Source: Corallibacter vietnamensis
GTDB lineage: Bacteria > Bacteroidota > Bacteroidia > Flavobacteriales > Flavobacteriaceae
Assembly (NCBI RefSeq): GCF_039537875.1
Contig: NZ_BAABBI010000001.1
Coordinates: 806,001-870,000 of the forward strand
Length of the DNA stretch: 64,000 bases
Direction of reading: 5' to 3'
The position numbers were made by a program, and so were the translations under genes. Under the pieces are notes generated by a model. That model did no database searches, was not told where the DNA came from, and was given only the letters and a program-made list of their open reading frames with translations. Every line of letters starts with the position of its first letter. Within the stretch, counting starts at the first letter, position 1. Below, in pieces: positions 1 through 8,596 of this stretch.

Positions 1-792
1 TCTAACAATATCTAAATAGCAAAGTCCTGGTTTTACCATAACAATATCAGCGCCTTCATCAATATCCATTTCGGTTTCTCTTATAGCTTCAAAACGATTG
101 GCATAATCCATTTGGTAAGTTTTTTTGTCTTTTGGAATATCAATCATATCTACAGGAGCTGAATCTAAAGCATCACGAAAAGGACCATAAAAAGCCGATG
201 CGTATTTTGCTGAATAACTCATAATGCCTGTGTTTGTAAAACCTTCATCTTCTAAAAGTTCACGAATGCTTAATATGCGACCATCCATCATATCGCTAGG
301 AGCAACAAAATTGGCTCCAGCTTTTGCATGAGATAGACTCATTTCGGCTAAAACATCAGCGGTTTCATCATTTAAAATTACACCGTTTTCTATAATGCCA
401 TCATGTCCATAAGCCGAGTAAGGATCAAGAGCTACGTCTGTCATAACTAGCATGTCAGGACAAGTATTTTTAACTGTTTTTATGGCGCGTTGCATTAAGC
501 CATTAGGGTTAAGAGCTTCGGTGCCTTTATTGTCTTTTAAGTTGTCAGGAACTTTTACAAATAGCAATACAGATTTTAAACCAAGTTTCCATAGTTCTTT
601 TACTTCATTTTGAAGTAAATCTAAACTATAACGGTAGTAATTTGGCATAGAAGGAATTTCTTCTTTTACGCCTTTTCCTTCAACAACAAATAGCGGTACT
701 AAAAAATCGTTTGGAGATATTATGGTTTCACGAACAAGAGAGCGTATAGCTTCGTTGGTTCTTAATCGTCTGTTTCTTTTTAAAGGATACAT
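1..792 (-). CDS. hemB: Porphobilinogen synthase (delta-aminolevulinate dehydratase), 3' end beyond window
   Basis: This enzyme condenses two 5-aminolevulinate molecules into porphobilinogen, the second committed step of heme synthesis in the cytosol. The visible 264 residues start with MYPLKRNRRLRTNE at 792 and run off the left edge, so about 60 C-terminal residues are missing. Both Schiff-base lysines are visible: K196 in MSYSAKYAS and K254 in MVKPG. The metal-site segment near residues 119-132 reads DVALDPYSAYGHDG. It has Asp/Ala where zinc enzymes carry cysteines, so by family knowledge this is the Mg-dependent, zinc-free type. It lies 11 bp downstream of hemF on the same strand and is probably co-transcribed with it. 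Confidence 0.95.
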   Translation of the reverse strand, partial: MYPLKRNRRLRTNEAIRSLVRETIISPNDFLVPLFVVEGKGVKEEIPSMPNYYRYSLDLLQNEVKELWKLGLKSVLLFVKVPDNLKDNKGTEALNPNGLMQRAIKTVKNTCPDMLVMTDVALDPYSAYGHDGIIENGVILNDETADVLAEMSLSHAKAGANFVAPSDMMDGRILSIRELLEDEGFTNTGIMSYSAKYASAFYGPFRDALDSAPVDMIDIPKDKKTYQMDYANRFEAIRETEMDIDEGADIVMVKPGLCYLDIVR

Positions 793-803
793 GGTTGTGA
801 TTT

Positions 804-1712
804 TTATTTGCTAACCCAATTTACAGGGTTTTTAAGTATTTTAATTAATTTTTCTTCTTCACTATCTGGTTCTGGATGGTGGTTGTAAGCCCATTGTACA
901 TGTGGTGGTAAACTCATTAATATGCTTTCAATACGACCATTGGTTTTTAATCCAAATAATGTTCCTTTATCATGAACAAGGTTAAATTCTACATAGCGAC
1001 CACGACGAATTTCTTGCCAATCGCGTTGTTGTTTTGTATATGGTAAATCTTTGCGTTTTTCAACAATTGGTACATAAGCTTCAAGGAAGCTGTTTCCAAC
1101 TTCAGTTACAAAATTATACCAATTTTCCATGCTCATTTCTTCGGTTGCTTTGCAATAATCAAAAAACAAACCGCCAATACCACGTGCTTCATTACGATGC
1201 GTGTTAAAAAAATACTCATCACAACGAGCCTTGTATTTTGGGTAAAATTCAGGGTTGTGGTTATCGCAGGCTGTTTTGCAAACCTGATGAAAGTGTTTGG
1301 CATCTTCTTCAAAGAGATAGTAAGGTGTTAAATCTTGTCCGCCACCAAACCATTGGTCTACAATATCGCCATTAGCATTGTACATTTCAAAATATCGCCA
1401 ATTGGCATGAACAGTAGGAACCATTGGGTTTTTAGGGTGTAAAACCAAACTTAATCCACAGGCAAAAAAATCAGCATCTTTTACATTAAAGTAAGCCTGC
1501 ATACTTTCGGGTAATTTACCGTGAACACCAGAGATATTTACGCCTCCTTTTTCAAAAACAGCTCCATTTTCAATCACACGGGTTCTTCCGCCGCCACCTT
1601 CAGGGCGTTTCCATATATCTTCTTGAAAGCTAGACTTTCCATCTATAGCTTCAAGTTTTGATGTGATTGTGTCTTGTAAGTCTTGTATGTATTGATAAAA
1701 TGCAGTTTTCAT
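804..1712 (-). CDS. hemF: Oxygen-dependent coproporphyrinogen III oxidase
   Basis: HemF decarboxylates coproporphyrinogen III to protoporphyrinogen IX using O2. The 302-aa length is that of the family. Family segments are visible, including GGGGRTRVIENG, FGGGQDLTPYY, KARCDEYFF and the C-terminal GLKTNGRIESILMSLPP. The start ATG at 1712 lies 2 bp beyond the nhaA stop, and hemB follows 11 bp downstream, so nhaA, hemF and hemB probably share a transcript. An oxygen-dependent enzyme at this step implies an aerobic life style; no oxygen-independent HemN is seen here. Confidence 0.96.
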   Translation of the reverse strand: MKTAFYQYIQDLQDTITSKLEAIDGKSSFQEDIWKRPEGGGGRTRVIENGAVFEKGGVNISGVHGKLPESMQAYFNVKDADFFACGLSLVLHPKNPMVPTVHANWRYFEMYNANGDIVDQWFGGGQDLTPYYLFEEDAKHFHQVCKTACDNHNPEFYPKYKARCDEYFFNTHRNEARGIGGLFFDYCKATEEMSMENWYNFVTEVGNSFLEAYVPIVEKRKDLPYTKQQRDWQEIRRGRYVEFNLVHDKGTLFGLKTNGRIESILMSLPPHVQWAYNHHPEPDSEEEKLIKILKNPVNWVSK

Positions 1713-1714
1713 AA

Positions 1715-3004
1715 CTATTTTTTAAATCGCAATATGAGGTATCCTATAATAGCTGAAATTAGCGAACCTATTAAAATACCAATTTTAGCAGAGTCTATAT
1801 TAGCTGTTTCTCCTACAAAGGCTAACCCAGCTATAAATATTGACATAGTAAACCCGATACCAGCTAAAAAAGACACGCCAATAATATGCCATGTTGAAAT
1901 TTCTGAAGGTATATTAATCAGCTTTATTTTATTTGCTAACACTACAAATGATGTAATACCAATGCTTTTTCCTAAAACTAAACTTGCAACAATTGCTGTT
2001 ACTAAATTAATTTCAAGAGGCTCTGAACTATTAATCACTACACCGGCATTTGCAAAGGCAAAAACAGGAATAATAAAGTAAGCAACCCAATCATGTAAAT
2101 TGTGTTCAATTTGTTGTAATGGTGATTGATATTTGTATGTCCAATCTTCTAAATCATCAATTTGCTGAATTTGTTCTTTAGATAAAATAGGCTTGTTAAG
2201 AACACTTGCTTGTTTGATATTTGTTGTGATTTTAACAAGATTATCAATAAATTCAGGAGTGTTTATTTTTTGTCTAATAGGCACCGAAAAAGCCAATAAT
2301 ACACCGGCTAAAGTTGGATGTATACCTGATTTTAAGAACAGCACCCAAATTACAATACCTAAACTTATAGTGAAAAATTTTGAATAAAAACCTCGATATG
2401 ATAATATGTATAAAAAGGCTAAAAGCAATAAAGCAACGCCTAAAAGACTAAACTTTATAGAGCTGCTATAGAAAATAGCAATAACGAGTACTGCTCCTAA
2501 ATCATCAACAATGGCAAAGGCTGTTAAAAACACTTTTAATGCCAATGGAATTCTTTTGCCTAAAGCAGTTAGTATTGCTAAAGAAAAAGCAATGTCGGTT
2601 GCCATAGGAATTCCCCAGCCATTTTGTGTTTCAGGATTGTTATTGAATAAAAAGAAGCATAGCACAGGTATGGCCATACCGCCAAAAGCACCAATTAAAG
2701 GAAAGCCTATTTTTTTAGGAGAATTAAGTTCACCAATTAAAAACTCACGTTTTATTTCTAAACCAATTAAGAAAAAAAACACAGCCATTAAACCATCATT
2801 TATCCATAATATGACTGGTTTGTTAAGCTCAAAAGCTTCTGTTGTAAAACCAATTTTATAATCCCAAAGCGATGTATAGCTTTCAGAAAATGGCGAATTT
2901 GACCAGACAAGAGCTAAAATAGTGGCTATAACAAGTAGAAGGCCACCAAAGCTTTCAATTTTTACAAATTTTTGAAATGGAGATAGTAAAGTTTTTTCAG
3001 TCAT
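1715..3004 (-). CDS. nhaA: Na+/H+ antiporter NhaA
   Basis: An inner-membrane secondary antiporter that expels Na+ in exchange for protons. The protein is 429 aa with about 12 hydrophobic segments. The family ion-site motifs are visible: ATDIAFSLAIL carries the equivalent of E. coli Asp133, and AIVDDLGAVLVIAIFYS the equivalents of Asp163-Asp164. A hydrophilic stretch near residues 240-300 separates the N- and C-terminal halves, longer than in the E. coli protein. It sits within the heme gene string, 27 bp after the GNAT gene and 2 bp before hemF. This looks like operon sharing rather than a pathway link. Family known; substrate inferred from motifs. Confidence 0.95.
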   Translation of the reverse strand: MTEKTLLSPFQKFVKIESFGGLLLVIATILALVWSNSPFSESYTSLWDYKIGFTTEAFELNKPVILWINDGLMAVFFFLIGLEIKREFLIGELNSPKKIGFPLIGAFGGMAIPVLCFFLFNNNPETQNGWGIPMATDIAFSLAILTALGKRIPLALKVFLTAFAIVDDLGAVLVIAIFYSSSIKFSLLGVALLLLAFLYILSYRGFYSKFFTISLGIVIWVLFLKSGIHPTLAGVLLAFSVPIRQKINTPEFIDNLVKITTNIKQASVLNKPILSKEQIQQIDDLEDWTYKYQSPLQQIEHNLHDWVAYFIIPVFAFANAGVVINSSEPLEINLVTAIVASLVLGKSIGITSFVVLANKIKLINIPSEISTWHIIGVSFLAGIGFTMSIFIAGLAFVGETANIDSAKIGILIGSLISAIIGYLILRFKK

Positions 3005-3031
3005 AATTTATGTCCTTTTATAAAATTTGAA

Positions 3032-3565
3032 TTAAGTCTGTTTAATAGATTCATAAAGTTCCATATCTAACGTAGATTTTCCGGTAACATATTCTTTTTC
3101 TAGTGTTTGTTTCCAGGTAAATCCATTGCGTTCGGCAACACGAATACTTGTTGTATTGGTTTTATGAATAATAATTTGAAGGGTTTCTAATCCTAATTCA
3201 TCAAACGCATAAGCTTTTGCTGCTTTTATACTTTTGGTCATCCAACCATTACCAGAATATTTTGACCCTAAACAATAAGCAAATTCGCCTTGTTTTTTGT
3301 TCCAGTCTAAATTTTTAAGGATAACTAACCCAGCAACATTATGGGTGTCTTTATCTTTTATTGCAAATGTAAATTCTGATTGTTCTTTTATTTCTTTGTT
3401 TTTCTTTGAAATGTATGTTTTAGAAGCGTTTTCAGAAATATTTTGCTCAAGGGTTTTTGGTAAATAAGCTTGAAATCTTTTGCCGTTAGAAATCATTAAA
3501 CTGTTTAGGCTAGAAGCATCGTCTAGGTTAAGTGGGGCTAGATAAAATGTTTCAGCGCTTAACAT
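3032..3565 (-). CDS. GNAT family N-acetyltransferase (RimJ/RimL-like)
   Basis: A 177-aa single-domain acetyltransferase. The fold pattern of the RimJ/RimL branch is readable: an N-terminal strand with LAPLNLDDASSLNSL, a central strand with AYCLGSKYSGNGWMTKSIKA (acetyl-CoA loop region) and the C-terminal TTSIRVAERNGF segment, where the NxxS and AExxGF pattern is typical. Such enzymes acetylate N-terminal amines of ribosomal proteins or small molecules; the substrate cannot be told from sequence. It starts 5 bp after the hemE stop and is presumably co-transcribed with hemE. No pathway link to heme is evident. Confidence 0.85.
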   Translation of the reverse strand: MLSAETFYLAPLNLDDASSLNSLMISNGKRFQAYLPKTLEQNISENASKTYISKKNKEIKEQSEFTFAIKDKDTHNVAGLVILKNLDWNKKQGEFAYCLGSKYSGNGWMTKSIKAAKAYAFDELGLETLQIIIHKTNTTSIRVAERNGFTWKQTLEKEYVTGKSTLDMELYESIKQT

Positions 3566-3570
3566 AAATT

Positions 3571-4596
3571 TTAGGCATTATATTCTTTAACGGCGTCAAT
3601 AAATGCTTTAGCATGATCTAAAGGAATGTTTGGTAAAATACCGTGACCTAAATTTACGATATATTTGTCTTTGCCAAACTCATCAATCATTTGATGTACC
3701 ATTTTTTTAATTTCAGCAGGAGGTGATAATAGCCTTGATGGGTCAAAATTACCTTGTAATGTAATATTTCCGCCTGTTAAATAACGTGCATTTCGTGCTG
3801 AACACGTCCAATCAACGCCTAAAGCAGATGCGTTAGATTTTGCCATGTCATTAAGAGCAAACCAACAACCTTTTCCAAAAGCAATTACAGGTGCATCGTC
3901 TTTTAACGCCTCAATGATTTGATTAATGTATTGCCATGAAAATTCTTGATAATCGGTAGGAGACAGCATGCCACCCCAAGAATCAAAGACTTGCACTGCA
4001 TTACAACCAGCTTTTACTTTTTCTTTTAAATAAGCAATGGTAGTATCTGTTATTTTTTGAAGCAATTGATGAGCTGCTACTGGATTTGTAAAACAAAACT
4101 CTTTGGCTTTGTCAAAATTTTTGCTTCCTTGACCTTGTACGCAGTAGCATAAAATGGTCCAAGGAGATCCTGCAAAACCGATAAGAGGAATATCGTTGTT
4201 TAAAAGTTCTTTTGTTGCCTTTATAGCTTGGTATACATAGTCTAGTTCTATAGTGACATCAGGAACAATAACATTGTCTACATCTTTTTGTGTTCTAACA
4301 GGATTTGGTAGATATGGTCCAAAGTTAGGTTTCATTTGTACCTCAATATTCATAGCTTGAGGAATAACCAGAATGTCGCTAAATAATATAGCTGCATCCA
4401 TACCATAGCGTCTTATAGGTTGTACGGTGATTTCACTTGCTAATTCTGGTGTGCGACAACGCGTAAAAAAATCATATTTTTCACGAATTGCGATAAATTC
4501 AGGTAAATAGCGCCCGGCTTGACGCATCATCCATACAGGCGGACGATTAACAGTTTCGCCTTTTAAGGCTCTTAAAAATAAATCGTTTTTAATCAT
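3571..4596 (-). CDS. hemE: Uroporphyrinogen III decarboxylase
   Basis: HemE removes four carboxyl groups from uroporphyrinogen III to give coproporphyrinogen III. The 341-aa protein has the family length. It shows the N-terminal signature PVWMMRQAGRYLPEF, the FSDILVIPQAMN segment with the catalytic Asp, GSPWTILCY, QVFDSWGGMLSP and C-terminal NLGHGILPNIP. The ATG at 4596 follows a 59-bp gap after hemCD that contains a strong inverted repeat, so hemE may be read both from hemA-hemCD and from a promoter of its own. The GNAT gene follows at 5 bp. Confidence 0.97.
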   Translation of the reverse strand: MIKNDLFLRALKGETVNRPPVWMMRQAGRYLPEFIAIREKYDFFTRCRTPELASEITVQPIRRYGMDAAILFSDILVIPQAMNIEVQMKPNFGPYLPNPVRTQKDVDNVIVPDVTIELDYVYQAIKATKELLNNDIPLIGFAGSPWTILCYCVQGQGSKNFDKAKEFCFTNPVAAHQLLQKITDTTIAYLKEKVKAGCNAVQVFDSWGGMLSPTDYQEFSWQYINQIIEALKDDAPVIAFGKGCWFALNDMAKSNASALGVDWTCSARNARYLTGGNITLQGNFDPSRLLSPPAEIKKMVHQMIDEFGKDKYIVNLGHGILPNIPLDHAKAFIDAVKEYNA

Positions 4597-4620
4597 AATT
4601 TATCTGAAATATTATGTTGT

Positions 4621-4649
4621 TACACTTATTTGAAACACAAATAAGTGTA
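4621..4649. terminator. 12-bp inverted repeat between hemCD and hemE
   Basis: TACACTTATTTG (4621-4632) is followed by a 5-nt loop and its exact reverse complement CAAATAAGTGTA (4638-4649). It lies in the 59-bp gap after the hemCD stop. The minus-strand sequence after the stem is not T-rich, so this is not a textbook terminator. It could be a partial terminator, an RNA-stability hairpin or a regulator site. Confidence 0.55.
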
Positions 4650-4655
4650 ATAAAA

Positions 4656-6230
4656 TTAAATATAATGTTCGTTTACTAACTCTATAACGCTTTCAACTGT
4701 TGGTATTTTTGCTACTCTTACATCGCTAAAGTGTTTTTTTGCTTCTTTAGCTGTTGTCTCGCCAATGCAAAAAGCAATTCCGTTAGGGGTATTTTGCTTA
4801 ATAAAACTTTCAACAGTTGATGGGCTGTAAAACATAACGCCATCTAGTGAGTTGCTAACTTTTTTAGAGTCGTACTTTGTTTGGTAGGCTTCTATAGTGT
4901 TAACTTTTATTTGTTCAGCTTCAAGTATACTTGGTAAATCATCTAGTCGTAAATCACTACAGAAATACGTTATTTCGCTACCGTCAATATTATTCAACAG
5001 GTATTTAGCTAAAGATTTAGCGTTTTTTTCAGAGTGCGTTACAGCACCAATTTTTTGCTCTATAAGTTTTTTGGTTCTGCGACCTACACAATAAATGTTT
5101 TCAAATTTAAGTGCATTGGCAGGATGGTTTGTTACTATAGATTCTACCGCATTTTTACTAGTGATTACAACGTTTTTTATAGGTGCTTTAAAAACAGCTG
5201 GTTGTATTCTGTTTGGGCTAATTTTTATAGCATCATGACTTTCTACAACAAGATTATCGTTAAATAACTGTTGTTGTGTTTCAGTAAAAGACTTGGTGGA
5301 GTATATGTTAGTTTTTGATGTTTCTATTTTTAAAGCATCTATCAGTCTTTTGCCTCCGCGTTCTATAATATAATTTGAGCAAAAGCTTGCTATATTTTTG
5401 TGTTTGCCTAGTTTTTCGGTACGAGTTACTTCAATTTTTTTAGTGCCATCTGGGCTTAATAAAATGCCTTTAAAGTTTACTTCGTTGTCTTTTATAAAAG
5501 CTAATGCACCTATTGGTGCTGTGCATCCACCTTCTAGTAAGTTTAAAAAGTCACGCTCTATTTGGGTGCATATTTCGGTTTCTTCGTGATTTATTTCAGC
5601 ACAAATAGCTCTAGTTTCTTCATCATCTTCCATAGCAACTACCATAACTGCGCCTTGAGCAGGTGCAGGAATCATCCAGTCTAGATTTATAGATAGTTCT
5701 GGTTTTATGTTTAGTCTGCCTAATCCCGCAGCAGCAAATATGGCTCCATTCCAGTTGCTGTTTTCTAGTTTTTGTAGTCTTAAGTTTACATTACCACGAA
5801 GACCAACAACAGTGTGAGTTGGGTAACGATTTAACCATTGAGCTCGTCTGCGTAGGCTTCCTGTGGCGATTATTCCTTCTTTTTGAGAAAGGAATTCTTC
5901 ATTGTTTTTAAAAACTAGAGTGTCTTTTATATTTCCGCGTTTTAATACAGCTGCTTGTACAATGCCTTTTGGTAATACTGTAGGAACATCTTTCATAGAG
6001 TGTACAGCAATATCTATATCGCCGTTAAGCATTGCTATATCTAGCGTTTTTGTGAAAACACCTGTGATTCCTAGTTCGTATAAAGGTTTGTTTAAAACAA
6101 GATCACCAGTAGATTTTACGGGTACTAATTCTGTTTTATGACCTAATTTTTCTAGTTGTTTTTGTACTGTTTTGGCTTGCCATAGTGCTAATTGACTATC
6201 TCGGGTACCAATACGTATTGTTTTAGACAT
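4656..6230 (-). CDS. hemCD: Fused porphobilinogen deaminase / uroporphyrinogen-III synthase
   Basis: One 524-aa polypeptide carries two consecutive enzymes of heme synthesis. Residues 1 to about 305 are hydroxymethylbilane synthase: it starts SKTIRIGTRDSQLALWQA, contains AVHSMKDVPT and GLRGNVNLRL, and has the dipyrromethane-cofactor cysteine C236 in EGGCTAPIGA. Residues from about 330 to 524 match uroporphyrinogen-III synthase: a weakly conserved two-lobed domain with VVITSKNAVESIV, IYCVGRRTKKLI and MFYSPSTVESF. There is no stop or frameshift between the domains. The start ATG overlaps the hemA stop by 8 bp, indicating translational coupling. I know both families; the channelling advantage of the fusion is inference. 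Confidence 0.93.
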   Translation of the reverse strand: MSKTIRIGTRDSQLALWQAKTVQKQLEKLGHKTELVPVKSTGDLVLNKPLYELGITGVFTKTLDIAMLNGDIDIAVHSMKDVPTVLPKGIVQAAVLKRGNIKDTLVFKNNEEFLSQKEGIIATGSLRRRAQWLNRYPTHTVVGLRGNVNLRLQKLENSNWNGAIFAAAGLGRLNIKPELSINLDWMIPAPAQGAVMVVAMEDDEETRAICAEINHEETEICTQIERDFLNLLEGGCTAPIGALAFIKDNEVNFKGILLSPDGTKKIEVTRTEKLGKHKNIASFCSNYIIERGGKRLIDALKIETSKTNIYSTKSFTETQQQLFNDNLVVESHDAIKISPNRIQPAVFKAPIKNVVITSKNAVESIVTNHPANALKFENIYCVGRRTKKLIEQKIGAVTHSEKNAKSLAKYLLNNIDGSEITYFCSDLRLDDLPSILEAEQIKVNTIEAYQTKYDSKKVSNSLDGVMFYSPSTVESFIKQNTPNGIAFCIGETTAKEAKKHFSDVRVAKIPTVESVIELVNEHYI

Positions 6231-7485
6231 GTTCTTGAAGTTCTTCTAATTGAAAAACCTTTTTTATAAGTTCAAGGCTTTCTATTGTAGAAATATCGTT
6301 ATCTTTTAAATGATGCGCAAAATGATTGGTGATTTTCTGAATAATATTATTACTTATCAATTCTGCCTGCTCTTCGTTAAAACCAGTTAATTTTTTGCGT
6401 TGTGTTTCTAGCTCGGCGTTTTTAAAGTCTATCAGTTTATGTTTAAGCGCTTTTATTGTAGGTGCAAATTTTCGTGTTTCTAGCCAGTTATTAAACTCTG
6501 TTTCTACATCATTTATAATAGCTTCGGCAAGTGGAATTTGCGCTTTTCTTTTTTCTAAAGTTTCATCTGTTATTGTTGATAAGTCATCTATATGTATGCG
6601 TGTTACATGTTTTAATTCTGTAACATTTTCGTGTACATTTTTAGGGATTGACAAATCTAAAATTAACAGTGGTTTTTCAGATTGAATTAAATCTTTGCTT
6701 ACTGTTGGGTTTTGTGCGCCTGTGGCAACTATTAATATATCAGCAAGATTAATCTCATCTTGTAGGTTTGCATGATCTTTAACTATTAGATTAAACTTTC
6801 CAGCAACTTCTTCAGCCTTTGTTTTTGTTCTGTTAATTAAAGTAATATGCTCATTTTTTGTATGCTTAACAAGGTTTTCGCAAGTGTTTCTTCCTATTTT
6901 TCCTGTTCCGAAAAGTAAAATGTTTTTGTTTGATACATTTTCTACATTTTTCATAATGTACTGAACAGATGCAAAAGATACCGAAGTTGCTCCAGAAGAA
7001 ATATCTGTTTCGGTTTTAATGCGCTTGCTTGCTTGAATAACAGCGTTGATTAAGCGTTCTAAAAAGGCGTTTAATAAGCTAGATTTTTTTGATAATCTAG
7101 CGCTAGCTTTTAATTGACTTATAATCTCAAAGTCACCTAAAATTTGACTATCCAAGCCAGAGCCAACTCTAAACATGTGATAAATAGCGTCTTTACCTTT
7201 GTAAATGTATGCAACCTTTTGAAACTCTTCTACAGTTCCTTTGGTGTTATCACATAGTAACTTTATAAGTTGAAACGGGTGTTCTGCAAAGCCATAAATT
7301 TCTGTTCTATTACATGTAGATGTAACAATTAAGCTTTCAATATCGCTGTTTTGGGCTTGCTTTAGCAGATTGGTTTTAGCTGTGTCATCTAAACTGAAGT
7401 GACCTCTAATTTCGGCATCAGCCTTTTTATAGCTTAAGCCAATTGCATAGAAATATGTTGTTTTTGTAATCGTTTTATTTTTCAT
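6223..7485 (-). CDS. hemA: Glutamyl-tRNA reductase
   Basis: HemA reduces glutamyl-tRNA(Glu) to glutamate-1-semialdehyde, the first and usually controlling step of C5-pathway heme synthesis. The catalytic cysteine is C58 in TSTCNRTEIYG; GSGLDSQILGDFEI and the NADPH loop LLFGTGKIGRN are visible, with a C-terminal dimerisation helix region. I use the ATG at 7485 (MKNKTITKT), preceded by GAAGGGA. An in-frame start farther up at 7512 would fall inside a TAnnTTTG promoter box at 7510-7517. The protein is then 420 aa, the family length. hemL, needed for the next step, is not in this window. Confidence 0.96.
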   Translation of the reverse strand: MKNKTITKTTYFYAIGLSYKKADAEIRGHFSLDDTAKTNLLKQAQNSDIESLIVTSTCNRTEIYGFAEHPFQLIKLLCDNTKGTVEEFQKVAYIYKGKDAIYHMFRVGSGLDSQILGDFEIISQLKASARLSKKSSLLNAFLERLINAVIQASKRIKTETDISSGATSVSFASVQYIMKNVENVSNKNILLFGTGKIGRNTCENLVKHTKNEHITLINRTKTKAEEVAGKFNLIVKDHANLQDEINLADILIVATGAQNPTVSKDLIQSEKPLLILDLSIPKNVHENVTELKHVTRIHIDDLSTITDETLEKRKAQIPLAEAIINDVETEFNNWLETRKFAPTIKALKHKLIDFKNAELETQRKKLTGFNEEQAELISNNIIQKITNHFAHHLKDNDISTIESLELIKKVFQLEELQEHV

Positions 7486-7509
7486 AAATCCCTTCGGATA
7501 TTCTGGAAA

Positions 7510-7517
7510 CAAAAATA
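7510..7517 (-). promoter_or_regulatory. Bacteroidota-type -7 element for hemA operon
   Basis: Read on the minus strand the box is TATTTTTG, matching TAnnTTTG, 24 bp upstream of the chosen hemA ATG. I see no clear TTTG -33 partner at the usual 19-bp spacing. It supports the shorter hemA start. Confidence 0.5.
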
Positions 7518-7611
7518 TATGGTTGATACGAAATAAAATAACGCTTAAAGAACAATAAATGTCGCTGTTGGTTTTTTTGTTATGTTTTTTATGAGAATAA
7601 GATAAATGTCA

Positions 7612-7619
7612 TACTTTTG
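7612..7619 (+). promoter_or_regulatory. Bacteroidota-type -7 element for the AraC-family gene
   Basis: TACTTTTG matches TAnnTTTG and lies 57 bp upstream of the ATG at 7677, on the far side of the divergent hemA promoter. The roughly 190-bp intergenic region between hemA and this gene holds both promoters and is the likely place for AraC-regulator binding. No exact -33 TTTG at 19 bp is present. Confidence 0.5.
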
Positions 7620-7676
7620 TAGCAATAATAACGTTTTAGCAAACATTAGTTTAGAATCAATCTAAATAACTTTGAA

Positions 7677-8579
7677 ATGAATTCAGATTTTAACGCTTTA
7701 AAAAATAACGCTAAAGGGTCGTTTAATGAGGTTGCTATTGAAAATGATTTTTTTGTTTTAACCTATCAAAACAACAATAGTGTTGTAGAGTCTCTTGAGC
7801 GAGAAATAGATAGTAGTTTTATACAATTTCATTTTTGTTTAAAAGGAACATGTAAGTTTATTTTTAATGAAGGCAGATACGCTTTAGATATTAAAGATGA
7901 AAAAACATTGCTACTTTATAATCCGCAGAGAGATTTACCCATACATTTAGAAATAGATCCAGATTCGTGGTTGGTTTCGGTTTTAATATCTATAAAGAAA
8001 TTTCACGGGTTATTTTCTCAAGAAGCCGATTATATCACATTTTTGAGTGATGATAATAAGGATAAAAAATATTATAAAGACGGAATTATATCACCATCTA
8101 TGGCGATAGTTTTGACGCAGCTTTTGCATTATAATCTCAATAAATCTATCAAGAGTTTATACTTTAAAGGAAAAGCATATGAGTTATTGAGTTTGTATTT
8201 TAATAGAAGTGAAGATGCTAATATAGAGCAGTGTCCGTTTTTAATAGATGAAACCAACGTAATAAAAATTAGAAAAGCTAAAGATATTATCATCTCTAGA
8301 ATGACCGAGCCGCCAACGCTACAAGAACTTGCAGATGAGATACAATTAAGCCTGAAAAAACTTAAAGAAGGTTTTAAAGAAATTTATGGCGATTCAGTTT
8401 TTAGCTTTTTATTTGATTACAAAATGGAAGTAGCCAGGAAATTGTTAGAATCAGGAAATAATAATGTTAACGAAGTTGGACTAAAAGTAGGTTATAGCAC
8501 CGCTAGCCACTTTATATCAGCATTTAAAAAGAAGTATGGCACGACGCCAAAAAAATATATAATGTCATTATCTTCGTAA
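7677..8579 (+). CDS. AraC family transcriptional regulator
   Basis: A 300-aa protein with an N-terminal beta-rich sensing region (residues about 1-190, unassigned ligand) and a C-terminal AraC/XylS DNA-binding domain (about 200-298). Two helix-turn-helix units are visible: PTLQELADEIQLSLKKLKEG and the second one ending GYSTASHFISAFKKKYGTTP, a classic AraC C-terminal signature. It is transcribed divergently from the hemA-hemCD operon and lies 17 bp upstream of hemH. Its position suggests control of heme genes; that is inference from location. AraC proteins next to hemH recur in Flavobacteriia to my knowledge, but I cannot verify that here. Confidence 0.9.
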   Translation: MNSDFNALKNNAKGSFNEVAIENDFFVLTYQNNNSVVESLEREIDSSFIQFHFCLKGTCKFIFNEGRYALDIKDEKTLLLYNPQRDLPIHLEIDPDSWLVSVLISIKKFHGLFSQEADYITFLSDDNKDKKYYKDGIISPSMAIVLTQLLHYNLNKSIKSLYFKGKAYELLSLYFNRSEDANIEQCPFLIDETNVIKIRKAKDIIISRMTEPPTLQELADEIQLSLKKLKEGFKEIYGDSVFSFLFDYKMEVARKLLESGNNNVNEVGLKVGYSTASHFISAFKKKYGTTPKKYIMSLSS

Positions 8580-8596
8580 CTCTTTAAAAAGCATAC

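Noticed and set aside
1683..2861. Plus-strand open frames across nhaA and hemF
   Set aside because: They are antisense to strongly conserved genes, with compositions expected from reverse reading of membrane helices.
4621..4649. Riboswitch or attenuator before hemE
   Set aside because: Only a simple hairpin is visible, with no conserved riboswitch core and no leader peptide.
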